Shown here piece after piece: positions 27,275 to 41,100 of a stretch of DNA of 64,000 nt. Both the position numbers and the translations under genes were made by a program. The notes beneath the pieces are model-generated. The model had not been told where the DNA came from. It did no database searches and saw only the letters and a list, made by a program, of their open reading frames with translations. The DNA is from Dallia pectoralis (taxonomy: Eukaryota > Chordata > Actinopteri > Esociformes > Umbridae), in the NCBI GenBank assembly GCA_029465975.1, contig CM055742.1, forward strand, positions 2,889,622 to 2,953,621, given 5' to 3'. How positions within the stretch are numbered: the stretch's first letter is position 1; every line of letters starts with the position of its first letter.

Positions 27275-27420
27275 CCTCCCCACCTGCCCCCTACCTTCCC
27301 CCACCTGCCCCCTACCTTCCCCCACCTGCCCCCACCTTCCCCCACCTGCCCCCACCTGCCCCCACCTTCCCCCACCTGCCCCCACCTTCCCCCACCTGCC
27401 CCCACCTTCCCCCCACCTGC
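27275..27420. repeat. C-rich minisatellite ('cccccaccttcccccacctg')
   Basis: Short pyrimidine-rich units; G-rich on the minus strand. Confidence 0.85.
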
Positions 27421-27699
27421 CTTTTCTAGCCTTTTCTCTTTTCTTGGCCCCCTTTCTCTCCCCCTCCCATTTCTTCTCTTTTTCTCTCCATCTCTTGCCT
27501 TTGCCATCTTTTTCTCTATGTTGTTTCTTCTCTCTGTTTTTTCATTGTTTTCTCTTCCTGTGGGTATTTACCAACGCCTCAACACGTCTCTCACCGAGTC
27601 TCTTTTTGTCTCTCCTTCCTGCTTTATGTTCTCTCCTATTCAAACAATTTCAAAATGTATATATATTTTTTTAAGTCTAAAAGGCTAAATGATTATTAT

Positions 27700-28140
27700 A
27701 ATTAGTAATTATTATTAATTAGGACACAAAACCTCATAAATATTAATACAGATACAAAACCTCATTATTATAAATACAGATAAAAATAATCATTAATATT
27801 AATATAGATACAAAACCTCATTATTATAGATACAGATACAAAACAACCTAATTATTATAGATACAGATACAAAACAACCTAATTATTATAGATACAGATA
27901 CAAAACAACCTAATTATTGTTAGATACAAATCGTAATTATTATAAATACAGATACAAAACCTCATTTTTAAATACAGATAAAAAACATCATTATTATTTA
28001 TACAGAAACAAATCAACCTAATTACTGTTGGATACAAAACCTAATTAATATTAACACAGATACAACACCTTATTATTATTAATACAGATTAAAAAAGCAC
28101 CTCATTATTATACTTTATCCCATCATTATTAATGAGAAAC
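27700..28140. repeat. AT-rich minisatellite ('attattatagatacagatac')
   Basis: About 30-bp degenerate units with 'aaaacaacctaa' or 'aaaacctcatt' linkers. Confidence 0.8.
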
Positions 28141-28309
28141 AAATCCCTCATATTATATTCATCCATCTAGGCCAGCGGTTACAGATCAGATATGGCTGTG
28201 ATGTTTAATTTTATTGTTTATTTTACCATATTTACCCAGACAAGTCAATTAAGAACAAAGACTTTATACACTAACGACCTGGCAATAGGCCATGTGACTA
28301 TTCTATTTT

Positions 28310-28585
28310 ACCATGTTCTATAGTCACAGTGTCCATTCTAGTTTACCCTGTTCTATAGTCACTGTGTCCATTCTAGTTTACCCTGTTCTATAGTCACTGT
28401 GTCCATTCTAGTTTACCCTGTTCTATAGTCACTGTGTCCATTCTAGTTTACCCTGTTCTATAGTCACTGTGTCCATTCTAGTTTACCCTGTTCTATAGTC
28501 ACTGTGACCATTCTAGTTTACCCTGTTCTATAGTCACTGTGTCCATTCTAGTTTACCATGTTCTTTAGAGACTGTGTCCATTCTA
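28310..28585. repeat. 35-bp minisatellite, about 8 copies
   Basis: Units of 'gttctatagtcactgtgtcc' plus 'attctagtttaccct'. Confidence 0.92.
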
Positions 28586-28784
28586 ACAGTTGTACATCTA
28601 TGTCTAGGGGCAGCTTCACCCCCCATCAAGTCCCAGAGCCTCACAGCAGTTCTGTAATTACTACTGTGTGTTTCATGGTCTGTATGTGATATGCCACCAA
28701 GGCCTTAACACACAGCTAGTAAGGACCATTCAACTCTCTCACACCCACACAACACTTTTCCCTACCTGTCCTGATGAGAGTGGG

Positions 28785-28884
28785 ACACACACACGCACAC
28801 ACGCACACGCGCACACGCGCACACGCGCACACGCGCACGCGCACGCGCACGCGCACACGCACACGCACACGCACACGCACACGC

Positions 28885-28934
<50 letters not shown>

Positions 28935-28935
28935 C
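28785..28935. repeat. CA/CG alternating purine-pyrimidine tract
   Basis: 'cacgcacac' and 'gcgcacac' units grading into pure CA. Every step alternates purine and pyrimidine, with many CpG steps, a strong candidate for left-handed Z-DNA. It lies about 225-375 bp upstream of the start codon of the acidic membrane-protein gene. Confidence 0.93.
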
Positions 28936-29082
28936 AGGATTCCCAGCTTTTGTCTATCCAATGACAAGTTAATATTGCCCAGCAGGTCTGATATCTTACT
29001 GTTCGCCCAGAGGTGTCTGCTAAACACACTCTGCTTGTCCCTCAATGCTCTTGGATACACACTTCAGATAGATATTTATACA

Positions 29083-29090
29083 TATATATA
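29083..29090 (+). promoter_or_regulatory. Possible TATA box for the acidic membrane-protein gene
   Basis: 'tatatata' lies 70 bp upstream of the ATG at 29160, leaving room for a start site near 29115 and a short 5' UTR. Position fits; nothing else supports it. Confidence 0.25.
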
Positions 29091-29159
29091 GAGAGGAGTG
29101 AAACTATTTTTTTCAGAGCGTTTGGTTGGAAGTTTTTAATTTATTTTTGTTCTGACGAC

Positions 29160-32100
29160 ATGGATGTCTGTTTTCTGATAGGATTGGTTTTTGCTTCACT
29201 GATACACCGATGCAAAGCTCAAGGTACGAATAAAGAGGTGCTCTTAAGAACGTTACGGTAATTTTATGACTTTTAGGAAAGTTTAACAAGAACTGTATAA
29301 TTAAGAAAAAAAAAATCTGAATTTTGTGAGATTATTAGGAGAACCAACAAGGTAATACTGTTAAAATAATATAAAGAATGTGTAGGAACTTCATGAAAAC
29401 TGTAACGAGTGAGAACCTGCCTGTTACAAAACCGTTTTGAGAACTCATAATATTGTGTCTTTTGTAGACAGAAGCTGTCCTGAATAATTTATAGTAATTA
29501 ACATTCTGTGGACCTTGCGCGGATTGAAACATAAATAGACACATAAATTAATGTTAACGGCACTTCCAGGCCGATAAAAATGGAACATCTCATCATAGTT
29601 GTAATCTTGAAGTGTGATTGACATGCAGTCGTTAAAACGTTTATCCAGACCTCTCCAGCTGAGAGGTTGTAAAGAAACAGCCAATGATGAACTATTCTAC
29701 AAGCTAGTCATTAAAGAAACAACTGCATAACCCTGATTGGATTGAATAAGAACTAGTCATTATATGAGCTAGTCATACTAGTGACATCTAAACTCCATTA
29801 TCTGATTGGTTTATATGAGCTAGTCATACTAGTGACATCTAAACTCCATTATCTGATTGGTTAATATGAGCTAGTCATACTAGTGACATCTAAACTCCAT
29901 TATCTGATTGGTTTATATGAGCTAGTCATACTAGTGACATCTAAACTCCATTATCTGATTGGTTAATATGAGCTAGTCATACTAGTGACATCTAAACTCC
30001 ATTATCTGATTGGTTTATATGAGCTAGTCATACTAGTGACATCTAAACTCCATTATCTGATTGGTTTATATGAGCTAGTCATACTAGTGACATCTAAACT
30101 CCATTATCTGATTGGTTTATATGAGCTAGTCATACTAGTGACATCTAAACTCCATTATCTGATTGGTTTATATGAGCTAGTCATACTAGTGACATCTAAA
30201 CTCCATTATCTGATTTGTTAATATGAGCTAGTCATACTAGTGACATCTAAACTCCATTATCTGATTGGTTAATATGAGCTAGTCATACTAGTGACATCTA
30301 AACTCCATTATCTGATTGGTTAATATGAGCTAGTCATACTAGTGACATCTAAACTCCATTATCTGATTGGTTTATATGAGCTAGTCATCTAAACTCCATT
30401 ATCTGATTGGTTTATATGAGCATCTAACATCTAAACCATTATCTGATTGGTTTATATGAGCTAGTCATACTAGTGACATCTAAACTCCATTATCTGATTG
30501 GTTTATATGAGCTAGTCATACTAGTGACATCTAAACTCCATTATCTGATTGGTTTATATGAGCTAGTCATACTAGTGACATCTAAACTCCATTATCTGAT
30601 TGGTTTATATGAGCTAGTCATACTAGTGACATCTAAACTCCATTATCTGATTGGTTAATATGAGCTAGTCATACTAGTGACATCTAAACTCCATTATCTG
30701 ATTGGTTAATATGAGCTAGTCATACTAGTGACATCTAAACTCCATTATCTGATTGGTTAATATTATCTGAGCTAGTCATACTAGTGACATCTAAACTCCA
30801 TTATCTGATTGGTTTATATGAGCTAGTCATACTAGTGACATCTAAACTCCATTATCTGATTGGTTTATATGAGCTAGTCATACTAGTGACATCTAAACTC
30901 CATTATCTGATTGGTTTATATGAGCTAGTATCATTGGTTTATATGAGCTAGTGACATCTAAACTCCATTATCTGATTGGTTAATATGAGCTAGTCATACT
31001 AGTGACATCTAAACTCCATTATCTGATTGGTTTATATGAGCTAGTCATACTAGTGATATCTGATTGGTTTATATGAGCTAGTCATACTAGTGACATCTAA
31101 ACTCCATTATCTGATTGGTTTATATGAGCTAGTCATACTAGTGACATCTAAACTCCATTATCTGATTGGTTTATATGAGCTAGTCATACTAGTGACATCT
31201 AAACTCCATTATCTGATTGGTTTATATGAGCTAGTCATACTAGTGACATCTAAACTCCATTATCTGATTGGTTAATATGAGCTAGTCATACTAGTGACAT
31301 CTAAACTCCATTATCTGATTGGTTAATATGAGCTAGTCATGATTAAACTCCATTATCTGATTGGTTTTATATGAGCTAGTCATACTAGTGACATCTAAAC
31401 TCCATTATCTGATTGGTTAATATGAGCTAGTCATACTAGTGACATCTAAACTCCATTATCTGATTGGTTTATATGAGCTAGTCATACTAGTGACATCTAA
31501 ACTCCATTATCTGATTGGTTTATATGAGCTAGTCATACTAGTGACATCTAAACTCCATTATCTGATTGGTTAATATGAGCTAGTCATACTAGTGACATCT
31601 AAACTCCATTATCTGATTGGTTTATATGAGCTAGTCATACTAGTGACATCTAAACTCCATTATCTGATTGGTTTATATGAGCTAGTCATACTAGTGACAT
31701 CTAAACTCCATTATCTGATTGGTTTATATGAGCTAGTCATACTAGTGACATCTAAACTCCATTATCTGATTGGTTAATATGAGCTAGTCATACTAGTGAC
31801 ATCTAAACTCCATTATGTGATTGGTTTATATGAGCTAGTCATACTAGTGACATCTAAACTCCATTATCTGATTGGTTTATATGAGCTAGTCATACTAGTG
31901 ACATCTAAACTCCATTATCTGATTGGTTTATATGAGCTAGTCATACTAGTGACATCTAAACTCCATTATCTGATTGGTTTATATGAGCTAGTCATACTAG
32001 TGACATCTAAACTCCATTATCTGATTGGTTAATATGAGCTAGTCATACTAGTGACATCTAAACTCCATTATCTGATTGGTTAATATGAGCTAGTCATACT

Positions 32101-35100
32101 AGTGACATCTAAACTCCATTATCTGATTGGTTTATATGAGCTAGTCATACTAGTGACATCTAAACTCCATTATCTGATTGGTTTATATGAGCTAGTCATA
32201 CTAGTGACATCTAAACTCCATTATCTGATTGGTTTATATGAGCTAGTCATACTAGTGACATCTAAACTCCATTATCTGATTGGTTTATATGAGCTAGTCA
32301 TACTAGTGACATCTAAACTCCATTATCTGATTGGTTTATATGAGCTAGTCATACTAGTGACATCTAAACTCCATTATCTGATTGGTTAATATGAGCTAGT
32401 CATACTAGTGACATCTAAACTCCATTATCTGATTGGTTAATATGAGCTAGTCATACTAGTGACATCTAAACTCCATTATCTGATTGGTTTATATGAGCTA
32501 GTCATACTAGTGACATCTAAACTCCATTATCTGATTGGTTAATATGAGCTAGTCATACTAGTGACATCTAAACTCCATTATCTGATTGGTTTATATGAGC
32601 TAGTCATACTAGTGACATCTAAACTCCATTATCTGATTGGTTAATATGAGCTAGTCATACTAGTGACATCTAAACTCCATTATCTGATTGGTTTATATGA
32701 GCTAGTCATACTAGTGACATCTAAACTCCATTATCTGATTGGTTAATATGAGCTAGTCATACTAGTGACATCTAAACTCCATTATCTGATTGGTTTATAT
32801 GAGCTAGTCATACTAGTGACATCTAAACTCCATTATCTGATTGGTTTATATGAGCTAGTCATACTAGTGACATCTAAACTCCATTATCTGATTGGTTTAT
32901 ATGAGCTAGTCATACTAGTGACATCTAAACTCCATTATCTGATTGGTTTATATGAGCTAGTCATACTAGTGACATCTAAACTCCATTATCTGATTTGTTA
33001 ATATGAGCTAGTCATACTAGTGACATCTAAACTCCATTATCTGATTGGTTAATATGAGCTAGTCATACTAGTGACATCTAAACTCCATTATCTGATTGGT
33101 TAATATGAGCTAGTCATACTAGTGACATCTAAACTCCATTATCTGATTGGTTTATATGAGCTAGTCATACTAGTGACATCTAAACTCCATTATCTGATTG
33201 GTTTATATGAGCTAGTCATACTAGTGACATCTAAACTCCATTATCTGATTGGTTTATATGAGCTAGTCATACTAGTGACATCTAAACTCCATTATCTGAT
33301 TGGTTAATATGAGCTAGTCATACTAGTGACATCTAAACTCCATTATGTGATTGGTTTATATGAGCTAGTCATACTAGTGACATCTAAACTCCATTATCTG
33401 ATTGGTTTATATGAGCTAGTCATACTAGTGACATCTAAACTCCATTATCTGATTGGTTTATATGAGCTAGTCATACTAGTGACATCTAAACTCCATTATC
33501 TGATTGGTTTATATGAGCTAGTCATACTAGTGACATCTAAACTCCATTATCTGATTGGTTAATATGAGCTAGTCATACTAGTGACATCTAAACTCCATTA
33601 TCTGATTGGTTAATATGAGCTAGTCATACTAGTGACATCTAAACTCCATTATCTGATTGGTTTATATGAGCTAGTCATACTAGTGACATCTAAACTCCAT
33701 TATCTGATTGGTTTATATGAGCTAGTCATACTAGTGACATCTAAACTCCATTATCTGATTGGTTTATATGAGCTAGTCATACTAGTGACATCTAAACTCC
33801 ATTATCTGATTGGTTTATATGAGCTAGTCATACTAGTGACATCTAAACTCCATTATCTGATTGGTTAATATGAGCTAGTCATACTAGTGACATCTAAACT
33901 CCATTATCTGATTGGTTTATATGAGCTAGTCATTCTATTGACATCTAAGACTGTTAGTTGTTTATGCAAGCTAATCCTATTATTTACAACTAAATAACAT
34001 TACTGTTAGTTGTCTGTATGAGGTAGTCATACGCGAAACCAATAGGCTACATAACTGTTTAAAAACCAGATATATGAAAACTCAGTGTCAATCTGTTTAA
34101 CGTGTTGGGTTTAAACTACACAGTATATTTAAAACACAAGTATACGATGTGTTCCACCAATGCAGACCTGTCAACCAGCACAGCGCCCCCTGTGGTAGCT
34201 ACCGCCCAGGGACCAGAGCTCCTGCCTGGGATGGCCGTGCATGAGGATGTGGCCCCAGATGTGGAGGCCCCCGGCCTTGAGGAGGTGGAGAAGGCTGTGC
34301 AGGAAGTGGTGGGGGCTGAGGAGCCGGTGGTTGAGGAGGTGTTGAAGGAGCTGCTAGTAAGAGCGGTGGAGGCCGCTCTGGGGGAGGCAAAGGGAAATGT
34401 GCGTGCGGAGGGAGAAAAAGCAAAGGCTGGAGGAGAGGAGCAGCTAGGTGGAGAAGAAGAGCAAAAGGTGGTTGTAGAGGAGGAGGGAGGGTTGGAGCAG
34501 CATGAGGAGGTATCTGACATGGTGGAAGGGGTTAAGGATGAAGATAAACGAGATAGAACTGAAGCTTGGGCAGTGGAGGAGCAGAATGGAGGTGAGGGGG
34601 TGGAGGGAGAGAAGACAACAGAGCATGAGGAGGAGGTCGAAGGAGCAGAGGAGGTGGCGGATCAAATAGTGGAAGCCCCTGTAGCCCCTGTCACTGTGGG
34701 AGCAGTTGTGGAGGAAACTGTCTCAGAAGAAGAGGAGGTGGGAGGAGTAGAGGAAGAGGGGAAGGTGACAGGGAAGGAAGGGCCAGCTATGACAGAGAAG
34801 GAGGGGGTAAGGAAGGAGACCATCGAGGCAAAGGGAGAAGACGAGGTAGGCTGGGAGGTGGAGGAGGATGACTACGAGGAGATCAACACAACTCAGTCGG
34901 TAGTTGGGGAGCCAGCCGTAGAGGAGGATCGAAAGGAGGAGGACTGGAAAGAGAAAGTGATTGTAGGAGAAAAGATGGAAGAAGGGGTTGGAGACAGTTT
35001 TGAGCGGGGGGTTGAGGAGGCAACGGCTGAGGAATTAGGAAACGAGAAGGAAGTGGGTGGAGTGAAAGCGGGAGACCAGGAGGATGAGAGAGGTGAAAAG

Positions 35101-38100
35101 GTGGAGACTGCAGGTCAGCTGGGAGATGGAGAAGAAAGAAGAGGAGAAAAGGGAGAGGTGTTTGTCGAGGAGACACCAGACACACGCCTAACTGAGGGCC
35201 AAGGTAATTGTACTTAATATGAATATGTACCCCTACCCTGTGAACTAAGCTAATAATGCTATAGGATATGAATATGTACCCCTACCCTGTGAACTAAGCT
35301 AATAATGCTATAGGATATGAATATGTACCCCTACCCTGTGAACTAAGCTAATAATGCTATAGGATATGAATATGTACCCCTACCCTGTGAACTAAGCTAA
35401 TAATGCTATAGGATATGAATATGTACCCCTACCCTGTGAACAAAGCTAATAATGCTATAGGATATGAATATGTACCCCTACCCTGTGAACTAAGCTAATA
35501 ATGCTATAGGATATGAATATGTACCCCTACCCTGTGAACTAAGCTAATAATGCTATAGGATATGAATATGTACCCCTACCCTGTGAACTAAGCTAATAAT
35601 GCTATAGGATATGAATATGTACCCCTACCCTGTGAACTAAGCTAATAATGCTATAGGATATGAATATGTACCCCTACCCTGTGAACTAAGCTAATAATGC
35701 TATAGGATATGAATATGTACCCCTACCCTGTGAACTAAGCTAATAATGCTATAGGATATGAATATGTACCCCTACCCTGTGAACTAAGCTAATAATGCTA
35801 TAGGATATGAATATGTACCCCTACCCTGTGAACAAAGCTAATAATGCTATAGGATATGAATATGTACCCCTACCCTGTGAACTAAGCTAATAATGCTATA
35901 GGATATGAATATGTACCCCTACCCTGTGAACTAAGCTAATAATGCTATAGGATATGAATATGTACCCCTACCCTGTGAACTAAGCTAATAATGCTATAGG
36001 ATATGAATATGTACCCCTACCCTGTGAACTAAGCTAATAATGCTATAGGATATGAATATGTACCCCTACCCTGTGAACTAAGCTAATAATGCTATAGGAT
36101 ATGAATATGTACCCCTACCCTGTGAACTAAGCTAATAATGCTATAGGATATGAATATGTACCCCTACCCTGTGAACTAAGCTAATAATGCTATAGGATAT
36201 GAATATGTACCCCTACCCTGTGAACTAAGCTAATAATGCTATAGGATATGAATATGTACCCCTACCCTGTGAACTAAGCTAATAATGCTATAGGATATGA
36301 ATATGTACCCCTACCCTGTGAACTAAGCTAATAATGCTATAGGATATGAATATGTACCCCTACCCTGTGAACTAAGCTAATAATGCTATAGGATATGAAT
36401 ATGTACCCCTACCCTGTGAACTAAGCTAATAATGCTATAGGATATGAATATGTACCCCTACCCTGTGAACTAAGCTAATAATGCTATAGGATATGAATAT
36501 GTACCCCTACCCTGTGAACTAAGCTAATAATGCTATAGGATATGAATATGTACCCCTACCCTGTGAACTAAGCTAATAATGCTATAGGATATGAATATGT
36601 ACCCCTACCCTGTGAACTAAGCTAATAATGCTATAGGATATGAATATGTACCCCTACCCTGTGAACTAAGCTAATAATGCTATAGGATATGAATATGTAC
36701 CCCTACCCTGTGAACTAAGCTAATAATGCTATAGGATATGAATATGTACCCCTACCCTGTGAACAAAGCTAATAATGCTATAGGATATGAATATGTACCC
36801 CTACCCTGTGAACTAAGCTAATAATGCTATAGGATATGAATATGTACCCCTACCCTGTGAACTAAGCTAATAATGCTATAGGATATGAATATGTACCCCT
36901 ACCCTGTGAACAAAGCTAATAATGCTATAGGATATGAATATGTACCCCTACCCTGTGAACAAAGCTAATAATGCTATAGGATATGAATATGTACCCCTAC
37001 CCTGTGAACTAAGCTAATAATGCTATAGGATATGAATATGTACCCCTACCCTGTGAACTAAGCTAATAATGCTATAGGATATTAATATGTACCCCTACCC
37101 TGTGAACTAAGCTAATAATGCTATAGGATATGAATATGTACCCCTACCCTGTGAACTAAGCTAATAATGCTATAGGATATGAATATGTACCCCTACCCTG
37201 TGAACTAAGCTAATAATGCTATAGGATATGAATATGTACCCCTACCCTGTGAACTAAGCTAATAATGCTATAGGATATGAATATGTACCCCTACCCTGTG
37301 AACTAAGCTAATAATGCTATAGGATATGAATATGTACCCCTACCCTGTGAACAAAGCTAATAATGCTATAGGATATGAATATGTACCCCTACCCTGTGAA
37401 CTAAGCTAATAATGCTATAGGATATGAATATGTACCCCTACCCTGTGAACAAAGCTAATAATGCTATAGGATATGAATATGTACCCCTACCCTGTGAACT
37501 AAGCTAATAATGCTATAGGATATGAATATGTACCCCTACCCTGTGAACTAAGCTAATAATGCTATAGGATATGAATATGTACCCCTACCCTGTGAACTAA
37601 GCTAATAATGCTATAGGATATGAATATGTACCCCTACCCTGTGAACTAAGCTAATAATGCTATAGGATATGAATATGTACCCCTACCCTGTGAACTAAGC
37701 TAATAATGCTATAGGATATGAATATGTACCCCTACCCTGTGAACTAAGCTAATAATGCTATAGGATATGAATATGTACCCCTACCCTGTGAACAAAGCTA
37801 ATAATGCTATAGGATATGAATATGTACCCCTACCCTGTGAACTAAGCTAATAATGCTATAGGATATGAATATGTACCCCTACCCTGTGAACTAAGCTAAT
37901 AATGCTATAGGATATGAATATGTACCCCTACCCTGTGAACTAAGCTAATAATGCTATAGGATATGAATATGTACCCCTACCCTGTGAACTAAGCTAATAA
38001 TGCTATAGGATATGAATATGTACCCCTACCCTGTGAACTAAGCTAATAATGCTATAGGATATGAATATGTACCCCTACCCTGTGAACTAAGCTAATAATG

Positions 38101-41100
38101 CTATAGGATATGAATATGTACCCCTACCCTGTGAACAAAGCTAATAATGCTATAGGATATGAATATGTACCCCTACCCTGTGAACAAAGCTAATAATGCT
38201 ATAGGATATGAATATGTACCCCTACCCTGTGAACTAAGCTAATAATGCTATAGGATATGAATATGTACCCCTACCCTGTGAACAAAGCTAATAATGCTAT
38301 AGGATATGAATATGTACCCCTACCCTGTGAACTAAGCTAATAATGCTATAGGATATGAATATGTACCCCTACCCTGTGAACTAAGCTAATAATGCTATAG
38401 GATATGAATATGTACCCCTACCCTGTGAACTAAGCTAATAATGCTATAGGATATGAATATGTACCCCTACCCTGTGAACTAAGCTAATAATGCTATAGGA
38501 TATGAATATGTACCCCTACCCTGTGAACTAAGCTAATAATGCTATAGGATATGAATATGTACCCCTACCCTGTGAACTAAGCTAATAATGCTATAGGATA
38601 TGAATATGTACCCCTACCCTGTGAACTAAGCTAATAATGCTATAGGATATGAATATGTACCCCTACCCTGTGAACAAAGCTAATAATGCTATAGGATATG
38701 AATATGTACCCCTACCCTGTGAACTAAGCTAATAATGCTATAGGATATGAATATGTACCCCTACCCTGTGAACTAAGCTAATAATGCTATAGGATATGAA
38801 TATGTACCCCTACCCTGTGAACTAAGCTAATAATGCTATAGGATATGAATATGTACCCCTACCCTGTGAACAAAGCTAATAATGCTATAGGATATGAATA
38901 TGTACCCCTACCCTGTGAACTAAGCTAATAATGCTATAGGATATGAATATGTACCCCTACCCTGTGAACAAAGCTAATAATGCTATAGGATATGAATATG
39001 TACCCCTACCCTGTGAACAAAGCTAATAATGCTATAGGACACTCTACAAACCCCCCCCAGACACACACATCTATACGTTAGCCCCTGACATTCCTTACCA
39101 CCTCTCTAAACTCCTAAGCCTCAGGCCTTCTCATTAGCACACGTGTGACATGTATTTCTGACCGTGCCAGGGGAGTCTCCGCAGCTCGCCAGCCCAATCA
39201 ACCCCCACCGTCCTGGGCAGGAGACAGTGAGTAACACCATGGGAGGAACCGAGGTCCTGGAAGACCTGGAGTCCAATGACGTCAATGAGATCGGTACGAC
39301 GAAGGAAAACCTTCCGAACCTTGACCTTGGCAAGGCCACGCCCATTCTGGATAATTACTTGGAAGACACAGCCGAGAAGGCGGAGCATGGAGACTCCAAT
39401 GAGTTGGTGGAGGTCTCTAAAGGTAGCTTGGTGGAACAAGAACAGACAGACAACAGACAGGCAACTGACAGACATCCAAACATTAAAACCGTTACTAATG
39501 CCAATCAATACGAACACTTAATGACTCACAATCATGAGGATTACGAACTAATGACAGAACATGTAACAGTTATGAGTAAAACTTTCAACAGTCAATAGAA
39601 TATTTAACAGGAAGCAAAATAGGTATTCCTTCTTTCAAATGTTCCTCTTCTTGTTCCATGTCCAGAACCAGAAGGTCTGGAGACTTGGAAGATAGGGGTG
39701 ATCTCCGCTGCAGTGTTCCTCTTTCTGGAAACCATCGTCATCATCGTCTATGTCCTCAAGTGTCGGAACCACACTAGCAGGTGAGTCTGATAGAACCACA
39801 CTAGCAGGTGAGCCTGATAGAACCACATTAGCAGGTGGGCCTGATAGAACCACACTAGCAGGTGGGCCTGATAGAACCACACTAGCAGGTGGGCCTGATA
39901 GAACCACACTAGCAGGTGGGCCTGATAGAACCACACTAGCAGGTGAGTCTGATAGAACCACATTAGCAGGTGGGCCTGATAGAACCACACTAGCAGGTGA
40001 GTCTGATAGAACCACACTAGCAGGTGGGCCTGATGGAACCACACTAGCAGGTGGGCCTGATAGAACCACACTAGCAGGTGGGCCTAATAGAACCACACTA
40101 GCAGGTGGGCCTGATAGAACCCCACTAGCAGGTGAGTCTGATAGAACCACACTAGCAGGTGGGCCTGATAGAACCACACTAGCAGGTGGGCCTGATAGAA
40201 CCACACTAGCAGGTGGGCCTGATAGAACCACACTAGCAGGTGGGCCTGATAGAACCCAGGCTCTACATCTGTGTGTGTGTGTGTGCGTATGTGTGTGTGC
40301 GTATATGTTTGCGTGTGCGTGTATGTGTGTGTGTGCGTGTATGCGTGTGTAGTGGCCCATCTCCAGCGCGGGTGTGTGAACAAGGGGGGGTAACAGAGTG
40401 CAGACAACACTCTATACCTGCCACAGATGGAGTCTGCCAACTGTAAGTACTGAAACAACATTACCCATAAGTACCCACTGTATTGTACCTTACCTAGGTC
40501 AAAACTACATTACCCATAAGTACCCACTGTATTGTACCTTACATAAGTCATTGCTACATTACCCATAAGTACCCACTGTATTCAACCATATATAGGTCAT
40601 TACTACATTACCCATAAGTGCCCACTGTATTGTACCTTACATAGATCATTATTACTACATTACCCAAAAGTACCCACTGTATTCAACCATACATAGGTCA
40701 TTACTACATTAACCATAAGTACCCACTGTGTTCAACCATACATAGGTCATTACTACATTACCCATAAGTACCCACTGTATTCAACCATACATAGGTCAAA
40801 ACTACATTACCCATAAGTGCCCACTGTATTGTACCTTACCTAGGTCAAAACTACATTACCCATAAGTACCCACTGTATTGTACCTTACATAGGTCATTAC
40901 TACATTACCCATAAGTACCCACTGTATTCAACCATATATAGGTCAAAACTACATTACCCATAAGTACCCACTGTATTGTACCTTACATAGGTCATTACTA
41001 CATTACCCATAAGTACCCACTGTATTCTACCATACATATGTCAAAACTACATTACCAATAAGTACCCACTGTATTCAACCATATATAGGTCATTACTACA

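Noticed and set aside
29985..33868. Repeated 61-95-codon frames (TSKLHYLIGLYELVILV)
   Set aside because: The 51-bp unit is a multiple of three, so frames open and close with the 'ggtta/ggttt' variant; not peptides.
34116..34665. Ser/Thr/Pro-rich frames on the minus strand
   Set aside because: Antisense shadow of the Glu-rich exon 2; GAG/GAA codons read as CTC/TTC in reverse.
29755..39038. Possible CRISPR-like direct repeat arrays
   Set aside because: Units are contiguous without unique spacers and the context is a vertebrate intron; these are minisatellites.
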